A DNA stretch of 64,000 bases from CAVTHW01 sp963734625 (lineage in GTDB: Bacteria > Acidobacteriota > Terriglobia > Bryobacterales > Bryobacteraceae), in NCBI GenBank assembly GCA_963734625.1, contig CAVTHW010000006.1, positions 189,164 through 253,163 on the forward strand, in the 5' to 3' direction. Within the stretch, counting starts at the first letter, position 1. Every line of letters starts with the position of its first letter. Of the stretch, positions 1-9,150 are shown one piece after another. The position numbers and the translations under genes were made by a program. Under the pieces are notes generated by a model, which was not told the origin of the DNA, did not search any database, and worked only from the letters and a program-made list of their open reading frames with translations.

Positions 1-745
1 GTAGTCCGGCAACTGGGATTTCCAGTCACCCGGGAAAGGGGCAAGATCCGGCGGGATGTAGAAGTTGTTGCGATAGCGATCCGCGTAGCCCTCGGGCGCG
101 ATGAACCGGTTGGCGTTGTTCTGGTGATGCGGTTCGAGATAGGAGATGAACAGAAAGAAGGGATTCGGTTTCCGCTGCCGGATGAAATCGACCGCCAGGT
201 CGGTCAGGAAATCGACGCGATACTTCTTGAACTCGAGAGCGCGATTCGCGGCGTCGAACACTCTCCCCTCGAACGCGCCGGAGCTGAACTCCAGCGCGTC
301 GGCGGCGGCCCAGTATTCGTCGTAGCCGCCACGGCGCTCCAGCGGGACCGGCTTCTCGCGGGTGGCGGCCAGGTGCCACTTGCCGATGTAGCCGGTCTGG
401 TAGCCCGCTCGCTTGAAGTAGTGTGCCAGCGTCTGCTCGTCGTCCTTGAGCACCAGGCCGTTCCGGAAAACGCCCGTGGTGGTCGGGTACTTGCCGGTCT
501 GTATCGTGCTTCGCGCCGGTGCGCAGACGGGCTGCGAAGTGAAAGCGTGTTCGAACCGCACGGCGCTTCTGGTCATGCGGTCCAGGTTCGGGGTGAGTTC
601 CATGGGCCCCCCGTACGCGCCGACCGAATCCCAGCGCTGCTGGTCCGTAAAGAACACCAGCACGTTGGGGCGGACGGATGCCGGCGGTTGCGCCAGCGAC
701 ATAGCGCCGGCGCCCGCTGTTCCGAAGAAACTCCTCCTGTTCATG
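1..745 (-). CDS. Sulfatase (N-terminal part, runs off the left edge)
   Basis: Exported arylsulfatase-family enzyme that would hydrolyse sulfate esters, for instance on polysaccharides. Translation from 745 starts MNRRSFFGTAG, a twin-arginine-type leader, and continues VRPNVLVFFTDQQRW, where the Asp is a usual metal ligand. The formylglycine motif CAPAR lies at residues 74-78 (CxPxR type, matured by a formylglycine-generating enzyme not seen here). A GKWH motif follows further on. GTTTGAGGAGG sits just upstream of the start. 248 codons are visible and the C-terminal half is outside the window. It is the last of three same-strand sulfatases. The substrate cannot be inferred. Confidence 0.9.
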
Positions 746-771
746 GTTCCTCCTCAAACAATCTGGCAGGC

Positions 772-2220
772 TTACTGCACGGGGGACGTTCGGGGTTCAT
801 AGCCAGTCAGCTTCTGATCCGCCGCCGCCGGATCGTAGTTCGGATTCGGGGACGGCATCGCTGCATCGACATTGCCTCGCCACCGCTTCAGCTTCTCGTG
901 CAACGCCGCAGCTCGCTTCGGTTCCCTCGCAGCCAGGTTTCTCCTCTCGCCAAGATCATCACGTAGATTGTACAGTTCCAGCGAACCGTCTTCGTAGAAC
1001 TCGATGAGCTTCCAGTCACCCTCGCGGATAGCGCCGGCCGGAACTCCGCCCTGGTTGCTGTAGTGTGGGTAGTGCCAGTACAGATCCGTGCGGCCGGGAG
1101 CTGCTCTGCCGCGAAGCACAGCCGCCAGGCTGACGCCGTCCACTTCTCCTGGACGGGGCGCCTTGCCTCCCGCCATCTCCAGGATGGTTGGAAGGAAGTC
1201 GACGCTTGACACGGGGAAGTCACACAGGGCGCCCGCCTTGGTGACGCCAGGCCAGTAGGCCAGCAGGGGTTCGCGAATGCCTCCCTCGTACAGATGGCCC
1301 TTGCCCGCGCGCAGCGGGCTGTTGTCCGTTACGGGAGACTTGGAGCCGCCTTCGAACCGAAGTCCGCCGTTGTCGGATGTCAGGATGATGATCGTGTTAC
1401 GCTCGATCCCCAACTGGTCGAGCTTGGAGCGCAAACGGCCTACCGCCTGGTCGAAGCTCTCGACCATCGCCGCGTAGACGGGATTCGGAAAGTCCCTGCC
1501 GCCCAGCCGCCCCCGGTACTTGTCGACCACCGCCTGCCTGGCCTCCAGCGGGATGTGCACCGTGAACTCCGGCAGGTAGAGAAAGAACGGGCTCCGGCCG
1601 GCGGACTCTTCCATGAACTTCTCCGCCGCCTCAGTCAGGGTCTCCGTGAGGTAGTCCTGCTTGGTGGTCCCCTTCAGGTTGGGCATGTCGAACGGACCGA
1701 AATAGGAGCGCGGGCTGCCGCGCTGATCGCCGGCAATGTTGACATCGAAACCCTGGTTCTCGGGACGGAAACCCTCCCCGCCGAGGTGCCACTTGCCGAT
1801 GCTGGCCGTGCGGTAGCCCAGGGGCTTGAGAGCCTCGGCGAGGGTGGTCTCTCCGAGCGGCAGTTGCTGCTCGAACTTCGGCGTCAGCAGACGCGCCGCT
1901 GGCCACTGGCGGCGCCCTGGAATCCAGTCCGTGAGATGCAGGCGCGCGGGATACTTGCCGGTCAGGATGCTGGCCCGGGTAGGCGAGCAGACCGGGCAAG
2001 CGGCATAGGCATTGGTGAACTTCACGCCGTCCCGGGCAAGCTGATCGATGTTAGGCGTCTCGTGAAAGGTGTTGCCGTAGCAGCCGAGATCCCTCCAGCC
2101 CAGGTCGTCGAGCAGCAGAAAGACGATGTTCGGCCGCGTGGGTTCAGGCGCCGCGGAAGCCGCCGCGCCGCCTGCGAGCCCGGCCAGAAAAGCGCGCCGT
2201 GTGAGGGCAGAGGTCGCCAT
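772..2220 (-). CDS. Sulfatase, Cys-type, exported
   Basis: A 482-residue sulfatase with a twin-arginine leader (TRRAFLAGLAGG at residues 7-18). Family landmarks in order are FLLLDDLGW with the metal-binding Asp pair at 38-39, the formylglycine motif CSPTR starting at Cys78, the IGKWHLG motif, and SDNGG in the C-terminal half. The start at 2220 was chosen because GAGGAA precedes it and because upstream codons of the open frame belong to the neighbouring sulfatase in another frame. Its start lies 2 bases past the stop of the upstream sulfatase, so the two are probably co-translated. The closest activity type is polysaccharide or arylsulfatase; the substrate is unknown. Confidence 0.92.
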   Translation of the reverse strand: MATSALTRRAFLAGLAGGAAASAAPEPTRPNIVFLLLDDLGWRDLGCYGNTFHETPNIDQLARDGVKFTNAYAACPVCSPTRASILTGKYPARLHLTDWIPGRRQWPAARLLTPKFEQQLPLGETTLAEALKPLGYRTASIGKWHLGGEGFRPENQGFDVNIAGDQRGSPRSYFGPFDMPNLKGTTKQDYLTETLTEAAEKFMEESAGRSPFFLYLPEFTVHIPLEARQAVVDKYRGRLGGRDFPNPVYAAMVESFDQAVGRLRSKLDQLGIERNTIIILTSDNGGLRFEGGSKSPVTDNSPLRAGKGHLYEGGIREPLLAYWPGVTKAGALCDFPVSSVDFLPTILEMAGGKAPRPGEVDGVSLAAVLRGRAAPGRTDLYWHYPHYSNQGGVPAGAIREGDWKLIEFYEDGSLELYNLRDDLGERRNLAAREPKRAAALHEKLKRWRGNVDAAMPSPNPNYDPAAADQKLTGYEPRTSPVQ

Positions 2221-2222
2221 GG

Positions 2223-3791
2223 CTATTTCTTCCTCACAGCGTCCTTCATTTCTAGGCCCGTCTCGTAGACCAGTTGCCGGGGCTCGTAGCCGTCGTCCTC
2301 GCGCTGGCGGGTCATGCCCAGGCCGGCCCACGCGACCGGATAGTCGGGCCGCCACGGACGCCGCCCCCAATAGTAGCCGCGGAAGGGGTCGCGAGTGCGG
2401 TGCATCCACTCGATCATCGAATCGTGCAGTGCGTTGCGAACTGCCGCGTGCTCCCCGGAGCCGATGAGATTCACCATCTCGCCGGGGTCGGTCTCCAGAT
2501 CGTACAATTCGTCGCTCGTGAGCAGGTTCACGGTCAGTTTGTAGCGGCCGTCGAAGGCGGCCCGGATGGGCTGAAAGCCTCCGAAGCCGTCGTGATCCAC
2601 CTCGTAGCGGCCCCACTCCATGAAGATAGCCGGGTTGGGACGCACCTTCGGATCGGTGAACGTCCCCAGCATGCTCGTGCCTTCGAGCGGCTTGGAGACC
2701 GGCATGCCCATGGCGTCGAGGATGGTGGGGACCAGGTCGATATGCGAAACCGGATGCGGTGAGACTGTCCCTTTCGGAGCGTGACCGGGCCAGCGGACGA
2801 GTAGCGGGATGCGTGTGATCTCGTCGTACATGGCAGGGCCCTTCCCCGAGAGCTGGTGCGAGCCAAGGAAGTCGCCGTGGTCCGAAGTGTAGATGACCAG
2901 CGCGTCCGGAGCGTGCTTGTCGATGGCGTCCAGCACCCGCCCGATCTCGTAGTCCACGTAAGTGTGGCACCCGAAGTAATCCTGCCGCCTGATCACCTGC
3001 CCTTCCGGACGCTTGTTGAGTTGTGGGCCGGCCCACACGCGCTGGTGCTCCGGCTTGCTCGAGAGTGTGTCCCGGAGATTCCCGGCAACTGGAAACTGGA
3101 AGTCCCGGTACATCTCCGAGAACGGCCGCGGACAGAGGAAGGGCCCGTGGGGCTCGTCGTAGGAAACGGTCAGGAAGAATGCCTCTTTGCTGAACTTCGA
3201 CAGAAAATCGATGGCGCGGTTGGAGCAGCGGTGTCCGAAGAGGAACTCCTCATTCAAGGCGGGCTCTTTGTTGGTGGCGGTGGTCCGCGAGCGGACGCGG
3301 TCCTTTTCGGAGAGCTCCTGCAGGTAGCTGCGTCCGTCGTACCAGTAGCTTTTGTCCCATCCCTGGGGGCAGCGCCCCGTGCCGAAGTAGTCCGCTCCAT
3401 CCACGTGCCACTTCCCGATGTAAGCGGTGTGGACCCCGCGGTCTTCGAGGCGCTGGCCGACGGTCTTCCAGACCTGTCCGATCGCCATGCTGTTGCCCCA
3501 TCCGCCATTGGTGTGCGGCCACGTGCCGGTGAACAGCGCCGAGCGCGCCGGCCCGCATACCGGCTGGCAGGTGTACGCCCGTTCGAAGCGCACCCCCTGG
3601 CCGGCGAGCCGGTCCAGGCTCGGGGTCTTCAGGCCGGTGTTGCGGTAGCAGTTAAGCATGTCCCAGCGGGTGGTGTCGGTCATGAGGAATACCACCTGCC
3701 GGGCTTTGGCCGCCGGCGCGGCCAGACTCGCGGCCCACGCCGTGGAGAGCGCACTTGCCCCCGCCGCTTGCACGAAGTTCCTCCGGTTCAT
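2223..3791 (-). CDS. Sulfatase, Cys-type, exported
   Basis: A 522-residue sulfatase beginning MNRRNFVQAAGASALS, a twin-arginine-type signal followed by an Ala-rich stretch. FLMTDTTRWD carries the metal-binding Asp, CGPAR starting at Cys79 is the formylglycine site, and YIGKWHVDG and YTSDHGD are further family motifs. GGAGGAACG precedes the ATG at 3791. The gene is the promoter-proximal member of the minus-strand sulfatase run and is divergent from the sulfatase at 3861, with only 69 bases between the two starts, so the promoters of both must lie in that gap. Confidence 0.92.
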   Translation of the reverse strand: MNRRNFVQAAGASALSTAWAASLAAPAAKARQVVFLMTDTTRWDMLNCYRNTGLKTPSLDRLAGQGVRFERAYTCQPVCGPARSALFTGTWPHTNGGWGNSMAIGQVWKTVGQRLEDRGVHTAYIGKWHVDGADYFGTGRCPQGWDKSYWYDGRSYLQELSEKDRVRSRTTATNKEPALNEEFLFGHRCSNRAIDFLSKFSKEAFFLTVSYDEPHGPFLCPRPFSEMYRDFQFPVAGNLRDTLSSKPEHQRVWAGPQLNKRPEGQVIRRQDYFGCHTYVDYEIGRVLDAIDKHAPDALVIYTSDHGDFLGSHQLSGKGPAMYDEITRIPLLVRWPGHAPKGTVSPHPVSHIDLVPTILDAMGMPVSKPLEGTSMLGTFTDPKVRPNPAIFMEWGRYEVDHDGFGGFQPIRAAFDGRYKLTVNLLTSDELYDLETDPGEMVNLIGSGEHAAVRNALHDSMIEWMHRTRDPFRGYYWGRRPWRPDYPVAWAGLGMTRQREDDGYEPRQLVYETGLEMKDAVRKK

Positions 3792-3860
3792 CGTTCCTCC
3801 GATCTGGCTCCGGATGGAAGATTGTACCGCAGCAGGCCCGTCTGTGGTACTTCTGTTCGT

Positions 3861-5396
3861 ATGGTCAACCGGCGTGAGTTTCTGGCGGGGTCCGCCAGCT
3901 TGGCCGCAAGCGCGCAAGACAGGCGGCGGCCGAACATTCTTCACATTCAGTCGGACCAGCAACAGTGGGCCACTGTCGCGGGCCGCTCTGAGTGCCGCAC
4001 CCCGAACCTGAACCGGCTCGCCTCGCAGGGGATGCTGTTCGAGCGTTCCTACACTCCCTCCGCTGTTTGCTGCCCGTCGCGGGCCATGACTCTATCGGGT
4101 GCCTACCACTGGCACAACGGCGTCTACAATCAGATCCACTCGGCGCCTTCCGTGAAGCGGGATCTGGATGCGGACGTGGTGCTCTACTCGCAGCGCCTGC
4201 GTGACGCCGGCTACCGCCTGGGGTACGTCGGCAAGTGGCACTGTTCCTGGGTGCGGACCCCGGCGGACTTCGGCTATCACGAACTGGCCGACGTCGCGGG
4301 CTGCGACCGGAGAGCGCTCCAGAAACTCGACCTCAACCCGGACCAGGTGCCGCGTTCCAGGGAGAAGCTCAGCACGGTCCAAACCCGCATGTTCAGTTGG
4401 CCCGGCAGCAAGCCGTTCGTCATGTGGGGGCATCGCGAGGGACCGGAAGAGGCCACGCCGGAGGCTTACAGAACCGAGTGCGCCATTCGGATGATGCGGC
4501 GGTTCGCCAAGGGGACTCAGCCCTGGCACCTCGAAGTCCACTACGTCGAGCCTCACGACCCCTACCTGCCGCTGAAGAAGTATCTCGACCGTTATGACCC
4601 CCGCGCCATCCCTGTCGCCCAGAGCTTCAACGACCGCTTCGAGAACAAGCCCGGACTCCACCGGCGCGAGTCCGGAATTTGGGGAGAGGTTACCGAGGAG
4701 GACTTCCGGCAAAGCCGCGCGCACTACTACGCGTATGTGGAGCAACTGGACGCGCAGGTCGGGCGCCTGCTCGCCGCTCTAGATGAGGGCGGGCAGGCGG
4801 ACAATACGCTGGTCGTTTTCACCACGGACCACGGCGACACGGTTGGGGCGCACCGCATGTGGATCAAGGGCTGGATCCCCTACGAGGAGTGTTATCGCAT
4901 CCCCCTGATTGTCCGCTGGCCGGGAAGGGTCCAGGCCGGAACGAGGTGCGGCCACCTGGTGCAGTTGCAGGACCTGGCGCACACCTACGTCGAGGCAGCC
5001 GGCGCGAAGCCCATGCCCTACCCGGACGGCCGCTCACTGGTGCAGTTGCTGGAGCAGCCGCAGCGTGCGGATTGGTCCGACGACATCCTCTGCGCATACT
5101 ACGGTGGCGAGTTTCTTTACACCCAGCGCATTGCCATTAACCGGCGCTGGAAGTACGTGTTCAACGGCTTCGACTTCGATGAGCTCTATGACCTGGAGTC
5201 CGATCCCGACGAGATGCGCAATCTGGCTGGCGCGGCCAGCCACCGCGCCCAGGCCGACGACATGCGCGCGCGGCTGTACGAACTGATGAACCGCTTCGAA
5301 GACCCGTACGGAGACGTGCAGGCACGTAACTCGATCGGCGAGCCGCCCGGCCGCTACGGCGCGCCACGCTATCTGCCCCGCGGCAAGCGGATGTAA
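3861..5396 (+). CDS. Sulfatase, Cys-type, exported
   Basis: A 511-residue sulfatase starting MVNRREFLAGSASLAASA (twin-arginine-like). IQSDQQQW holds the metal-binding Asp and CCPSR has its formylglycine Cys at residue 70. YVGKWHCS and FTTDHGD complete the family signature. The open frame extends far upstream, but that stretch is antisense to the neighbouring sulfatase, so the ATG at 3861 is taken as the start. No strong ribosome binding site is visible. Having four sulfatases together suggests use of several sulfated glycan linkages. Confidence 0.9.
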   Translation: MVNRREFLAGSASLAASAQDRRRPNILHIQSDQQQWATVAGRSECRTPNLNRLASQGMLFERSYTPSAVCCPSRAMTLSGAYHWHNGVYNQIHSAPSVKRDLDADVVLYSQRLRDAGYRLGYVGKWHCSWVRTPADFGYHELADVAGCDRRALQKLDLNPDQVPRSREKLSTVQTRMFSWPGSKPFVMWGHREGPEEATPEAYRTECAIRMMRRFAKGTQPWHLEVHYVEPHDPYLPLKKYLDRYDPRAIPVAQSFNDRFENKPGLHRRESGIWGEVTEEDFRQSRAHYYAYVEQLDAQVGRLLAALDEGGQADNTLVVFTTDHGDTVGAHRMWIKGWIPYEECYRIPLIVRWPGRVQAGTRCGHLVQLQDLAHTYVEAAGAKPMPYPDGRSLVQLLEQPQRADWSDDILCAYYGGEFLYTQRIAINRRWKYVFNGFDFDELYDLESDPDEMRNLAGAASHRAQADDMRARLYELMNRFEDPYGDVQARNSIGEPPGRYGAPRYLPRGKRM

Positions 5397-5586
5397 GCTT
5401 GCGGACTGCGCGAGCCTGAATTCGCTACACCTGCCGCTACGGCTACTCGCCGGAGAATAACCTTGTCGCGGGAAGGTCAAACTTGATGCCTCAGCCCGCC
5501 TGCTCTGAACAAGACCGGCTACACCTTCAAGCGGCTCGGATACCGCATTCTGCCGGACGAGATGGATGGGAACAAGCCGGCGCCGA
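5397..5586. other. Intergenic stretch with a short coding fragment
   Basis: Mostly unassigned. Plus-strand codons from about 5504 to the TAA at 5598-5600 read LNKTGYTFKRLGYRILPDEM and continue to a stop that overlaps the start of the cytochrome gene. This looks like the C-terminus of a lost protein, but I do not recognise it. Confidence 0.3.
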
Positions 5587-5838
5587 ATGCCCAATCTTAA
5601 TTTCACCAAGGAGCAGGCCCGGCCACTGTTCGTGGAGAAGAACTGCCTGGCTTGTCACAATATCGGCGGCGTAGGCGCGAAGCAGGCTCCGGACCTGGCG
5701 GGGACGGCAACCCGGCATTCGATCGGCTGGTTGGACGAGCAGTTAGTCAACCCCGACCTGGTATGGCCGGGAAGCATTATGCCGGCGTATGACCTGGATT
5801 CGAATCAGCGCAAAGCGATCATCGGCTTCTGTCCGTAG
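5587..5838 (+). CDS. Small monohaem c-type cytochrome, probably a remnant
   Basis: An 83-residue protein with the haem-attachment motif CLACH, then APDLAG and IMPAY, where the Met is a likely second axial ligand. This is the fold order of small class I cytochromes c. No signal peptide is visible, although the protein needs export for haem attachment, which suggests the 5' end or an upstream domain is lost. The frame ends abruptly in IIGFCP. Downstream plus-strand sequence (5880-6029), in another frame, still reads EGQIVEYLWSLQPKKPESW, typical of a cytochrome c tail. A frameshifted pseudogene is the likelier reading. Confidence 0.5.
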   Translation: MPNLNFTKEQARPLFVEKNCLACHNIGGVGAKQAPDLAGTATRHSIGWLDEQLVNPDLVWPGSIMPAYDLDSNQRKAIIGFCP

Positions 5839-6038
5839 CCACCACCGACGACTCCCACTCGATCCTTTCAGGAAGGCCCAAAGTGCTGGCCGCCGGCCAG
5901 GTGGCGAGGTGCCATCGCTTTTGCACGTGGCGCAAAGCTATACCAGCCCTCGTGGAAGAGCGTCTTGGCGAAGGTCAGATCGTCGAGTACCTCTGGTCGC
6001 TGCAGCCGAAGAAACCGGAAAGTTGGTAGAAGATAAGT
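5839..6038 (+). pseudogene. Possible out-of-frame tail of the cytochrome c
   Basis: Plus-strand codons ending in a TAG at about 6027-6029 read ALVEERLGEGQIVEYLWSL and then QPKKPESW, resembling the C-terminal helix of a cytochrome c domain. There is no start of its own and no haem motif. It probably belonged to the preceding gene before a frame change. Confidence 0.3.
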
Positions 6039-6923
6039 ATGGGAACAATGATCCTTGTCCTGGCCGCCATGTCGACGGGGTTGCTCTTCGCCCAGGATTC
6101 TTACCTGGCTGACGTCGAGAAGTGGCGCCAGCAGCGGGAAGCCAACCTGAAGAAGGATGACGGATGGCTGACCGTGGCCGGACTATTCTGGCTTGACCAG
6201 GGCGAAAACCGCATCGGTGCGGGCAAGGCGAACCAAATCGTTCTGCCGCCGGGTTCGGCTCCGGAGCGGGTCGGAAGTTTTGCATTCCGCGGCGGGAAGA
6301 CCGTCTTCACGGCAGCGCCGGGCGTCCCGGTGACTTCGGGCGGAAAACCGGTGCGGACGGTCGAGATGCGGCCGGACACGCCGGGTCCCGCGACTATCAT
6401 CGCCGTGCGCGATCTGAGCATGTTCGTCATCCAGCGCGGCGACCGCTACGGCATCCGCATGCGCGATAAGAACAGCAGCTTCCGCCGGGCCTTCACCGGG
6501 CTTCACTGGTTCCCGGCCAGCGGGTCCTGGCGCATCCGGGCCAAGTTCGTGCCTTACAATCCGCCGAAGAAGATCCCCATCCTCAACGTCCTCGGCCAGA
6601 CTGAGCAGAGCGTTTGCCCGGGGTATGCCTCTTTTCGGATCGCGGGCAAGGAGTACAAGCTCGAACCGATCGCCGAGGGGGACAATCTATTCTTTATCTT
6701 CAAAGATCTGACCAGCGGCAAGGAGACGTATCCGGCGGGCCGGTTTCTCGATGCCGATAAAGCTCAGAACGGTGAGGTGATTCTGGATTTCAACAAGTCC
6801 TACAATCCCCCCTGCGCCTTCACCCCGTATGCGACTTGCCCGCTCCCTCCGCCTCAAAACCGCCTCGCCCTGCGCATCCCGGCGGGAGAACTGACCTTCC
6901 ACTCTCCGGCGGCGGCGAAATAG
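6039..6923 (+). CDS. DUF1684 family protein, probably exported
   Basis: A 294-residue protein with a short hydrophobic N-terminus (ILVLAAMSTGLLFA) compatible with a signal peptide. It has the DUF1684 pattern: an early DDGWLTVAGLFWL block, a central GLHWFP block, and the diagnostic C-terminal stretch SYNPPCAFTPYATCPLPPP with two Cys. The molecular function of this family is not established. Two ATGs (6039 and 6048) are possible. It ends 2 bases before purU, so the two are probably one transcript. Confidence 0.85.
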   Translation: MGTMILVLAAMSTGLLFAQDSYLADVEKWRQQREANLKKDDGWLTVAGLFWLDQGENRIGAGKANQIVLPPGSAPERVGSFAFRGGKTVFTAAPGVPVTSGGKPVRTVEMRPDTPGPATIIAVRDLSMFVIQRGDRYGIRMRDKNSSFRRAFTGLHWFPASGSWRIRAKFVPYNPPKKIPILNVLGQTEQSVCPGYASFRIAGKEYKLEPIAEGDNLFFIFKDLTSGKETYPAGRFLDADKAQNGEVILDFNKSYNPPCAFTPYATCPLPPPQNRLALRIPAGELTFHSPAAAK

Positions 6924-6925
6924 GC

Positions 6926-7780
6926 ATGAAGAACACCGCGATCCTTCTGGTGGACTGCCCGGACCGCAAGGGCATTGTGGCGGGCATCGCCAATCTTCTC
7001 TATTCTCACGGCGCCAACATTCTGCACGCCGATCAGCACCAGGACAACGAACTGGGGCTGTTCTTCATGCGGGTCGAGTGGGCCATGGAGGATTTCGAAC
7101 TCGATCCGGCACAGTTCGCCGGGCGCTTCCGGCCGCTGGCTGAGGAATTCCACATGAACTGGCGCGTGGAGTATTCCTCCGCGCCGGTCTCCATGGCGAT
7201 CTTCGTATCGCGCGAGCAGCACTGCCTGCTGGATCTGCTCCACCGCAACCAGAACAAGGAATTGCGAGCCAGGATCCCGCTGATCGTGAGCAACCACCCC
7301 GAGGCCCGGCCATTCGCCGAGTTCTACGGCATTCCCTTCCACTACCTGCCGGTCGAGGCCTCGGGCAAGGCCGAAGCCGAGCGCCAACAACTGGCGCTGC
7401 TCGAGGAGAACAAGATCGATCTGGTGGTGCTGGCGCGCTATATGCAGATTCTGTCGCCGGAGTTCGTGGCGCGCTACCCGCAGCGCATAATCAATGTTCA
7501 CCACTCCTTCCTGCCGGCTTTCAGCGGGGCGCGCCCCTACCAGGCCGCCTTCCGGCGCGGGGTGAAACTCATCGGCGCCACCAGCCATTACGCGACGGAG
7601 ACTTTGGACGAGGGACCGATAATCGAGCAGGACGTCACCCGCGTTTCGCACCGCTACGAATTGGAAGATTTCGTCGAGAAGGGCCGGGATCTGGAGCGCG
7701 TCGTGCTCTCGCGGGCGGTGCGCTGGCACCTGGAGCACCGCATACTTTGTTACGCCAATAAGACCGTGGTTTTCGATTGA
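6926..7780 (+). CDS. purU: Formyltetrahydrofolate deformylase
   Basis: A 284-residue enzyme that hydrolyses 10-formyltetrahydrofolate to tetrahydrofolate and formate, balancing one-carbon pools and supplying formate for PurT-type purine synthesis. Residues 1-85 are an ACT regulatory domain (LLVDCPDRKGIVAGIANLL). The rest is a formyltransferase fold with the catalytic block NVHHSFLPAFSGARPY and the later SHYATETLDEGPIIEQD. The length matches the family. Its start follows the stop of the DUF1684 gene by 2 bases, with the ribosome binding site inside that gene. Confidence 0.95.
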   Translation: MKNTAILLVDCPDRKGIVAGIANLLYSHGANILHADQHQDNELGLFFMRVEWAMEDFELDPAQFAGRFRPLAEEFHMNWRVEYSSAPVSMAIFVSREQHCLLDLLHRNQNKELRARIPLIVSNHPEARPFAEFYGIPFHYLPVEASGKAEAERQQLALLEENKIDLVVLARYMQILSPEFVARYPQRIINVHHSFLPAFSGARPYQAAFRRGVKLIGATSHYATETLDEGPIIEQDVTRVSHRYELEDFVEKGRDLERVVLSRAVRWHLEHRILCYANKTVVFD

Positions 7781-7802
7781 GCCGGAAGGCGGGGAGGGTC
7801 AA

Positions 7803-8717
7803 GTGCATATTGCACGGAGGGAATTCCTGGGGGGATGGGCGGCCTCGGCGCTCGCGGCCGCCGGGCAAACCATTCTCGTACACGAACACGTACTGGTCGA
7901 CTTCATCGGCGCGGACCAGATCGCGCCCGGCCGCTATGATCCCGAAGAAGCCTTCCGGGTGGCGAGGCCCAGGCTCGAGGAAGTCGCGCGGCTGGGATGC
8001 CGGAGACTTCTCGAATGCACGCCGAGTTTCCTCGGCCGTGACCCGAAACTGATGACGCGGCTGGCGGATTCGACCGGTCTCGAGATCTGGATCAACACCG
8101 GCATCTACGGCGCGGGCGCGCACAAATACGTTCCCGCCTTCGCCCGCGAGGCCTCCGCGGAGCAGCTTGCCAAGCGCTGGATCGCGGAAGCGCGCCAGGG
8201 AGTGGATGGGGTCAAGCCGCGCTTCATTAAGACCGGAGTCAACGGCGGCCCGCTCGACGCCCTGGACCGGAAACTGGTGCGCGCCGCCGCGATCGCGTCA
8301 CGTGAGACCGGGCTCACGATTGCGTCCCATACCGGCAACGGCGTGGCCGCCCTGGAAGAACTTGATATCGTCGTGTCGGAGAAGGTCAGGCCCTCGAAGT
8401 TCGTTTGGGTGCACGCCCAAAGCGAGAAGGACTCGGGCATTCACGAGAAAGCTGCGCGGTCAGGGGCGTGGGTCGAGTTCGACGGCATCGGCCCGAAGAG
8501 CGTGGACCGGCATCTCGAGTGCGTGCGCAACATGGCCGCCAGAGGGCTGCTGGGGAGAGTGCTCATCTCCCAGGATTCCGGCTGGTACCGCGTGGGAGAA
8601 CCGGGGGGCGGCGATTACCGGGGCTATACCGGCATCTACACGGACTTCCTGCCTAAGCTCGATCCGGCGTGGGTAAGGCGGTTGATGTGGGACAACCCGA
8701 GGAAAGCCTTCGGGTAG
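7803..8717 (+). CDS. Phosphotriesterase-family metal-dependent hydrolase
   Basis: A 304-residue TIM-barrel amidohydrolase relative. Metal-binding features appear in order: HEHVLVD near the N-terminus (HxH), FIKTGVNG with the Lys that is usually carboxylated, ASHTG and VWVHAQ for the two later His, and SQDSGW with the catalytic Asp. A short hydrophobic leader (RREFLGGWAASALAAAG) suggests export. The start is GTG at 7803 because GGGGAGGG stands 4-10 bases upstream. Phosphotriesterases and lactonases share this fold, and the substrate cannot be read from sequence. It lies 22 bases downstream of purU. Confidence 0.85.
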   Translation: MHIARREFLGGWAASALAAAGQTILVHEHVLVDFIGADQIAPGRYDPEEAFRVARPRLEEVARLGCRRLLECTPSFLGRDPKLMTRLADSTGLEIWINTGIYGAGAHKYVPAFAREASAEQLAKRWIAEARQGVDGVKPRFIKTGVNGGPLDALDRKLVRAAAIASRETGLTIASHTGNGVAALEELDIVVSEKVRPSKFVWVHAQSEKDSGIHEKAARSGAWVEFDGIGPKSVDRHLECVRNMAARGLLGRVLISQDSGWYRVGEPGGGDYRGYTGIYTDFLPKLDPAWVRRLMWDNPRKAFG

Positions 8718-8718
8718 C

Positions 8719-8740
8719 GGGGCGTGGCCGTCCACGCCCC
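8719..8740. terminator. Hairpin between convergent genes
   Basis: GGGGCGTGG and CCACGCCCC form a perfect 9-bp stem with a 4-nt loop, between the hydrolase gene and the convergent atpE. There is no U-run, so it is a bidirectional terminator or an mRNA-end stabiliser. Confidence 0.55.
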
Positions 8741-8757
8741 ACCCGCCGGAGGTCCGG

Positions 8758-9054
8758 CTATTTAACCTTGATGAAGACAATCAGCAGCGTGTAAAGCGCC
8801 AGCGATTCGATCAGAGCGAGTCCGATGATCAACGCCAATTGGATCGCTCCGGCGGCGGATGGATTGCGCGCCATCCCTTCCACCGCGGACGCGACGGCCT
8901 TGCCCTGCGCCAGACCGCAGACGCCGGAAGCAATCGCCATCGAGAAGCCGGAAGTGATTGCCACCCAATTCGTCTGGCCCGAACCGGTCTGAGCAAAGAT
9001 CGGGCTGGCCAGAATCAGCAGCAGCATGGCCAGCATTAACATTTTCATTTTCAT
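8758..9054 (-). CDS. atpE: ATP synthase F0 subunit c with N-terminal signal peptide
   Basis: A 98-residue proteolipid that forms the rotor ring of F0. Residues 1-22 (MKMKMLMLAMLLLILASPIF...) look like a cleavable signal ahead of the usual two-helix hairpin, a layout known from some bacterial c subunits. Helix 1 contains GVCGLAQGKAVASAVEG and the loop RNP. The ion-binding carboxylate is Glu83 in LIESLALY. The position equivalent to the Gln of Na+-type rings appears to be Cys46, so proton coupling is more likely (inference). GGAGAAGGAG precedes the ATG. It is the last gene of the visible F0 cluster. Confidence 0.95.
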   Translation of the reverse strand: MKMKMLMLAMLLLILASPIFAQTGSGQTNWVAITSGFSMAIASGVCGLAQGKAVASAVEGMARNPSAAGAIQLALIIGLALIESLALYTLLIVFIKVK

Positions 9055-9150
9055 TCTTGTGTTTCTCCTTCTCCTATAAATCGCCCCAGGAGGTGGTTCC
9101 CGTCATCCTCGTGCAGCCGGGCTCACACTGGAAGCGGCATAAAGCCGGTA

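Noticed and set aside
2856..3860. Long plus-strand open frame antisense to the sulfatase at 2223-3791
   Set aside because: It is a high-GC shadow. The real gene starts at 3861 with a twin-arginine leader, and the opposite strand carries clear sulfatase motifs.
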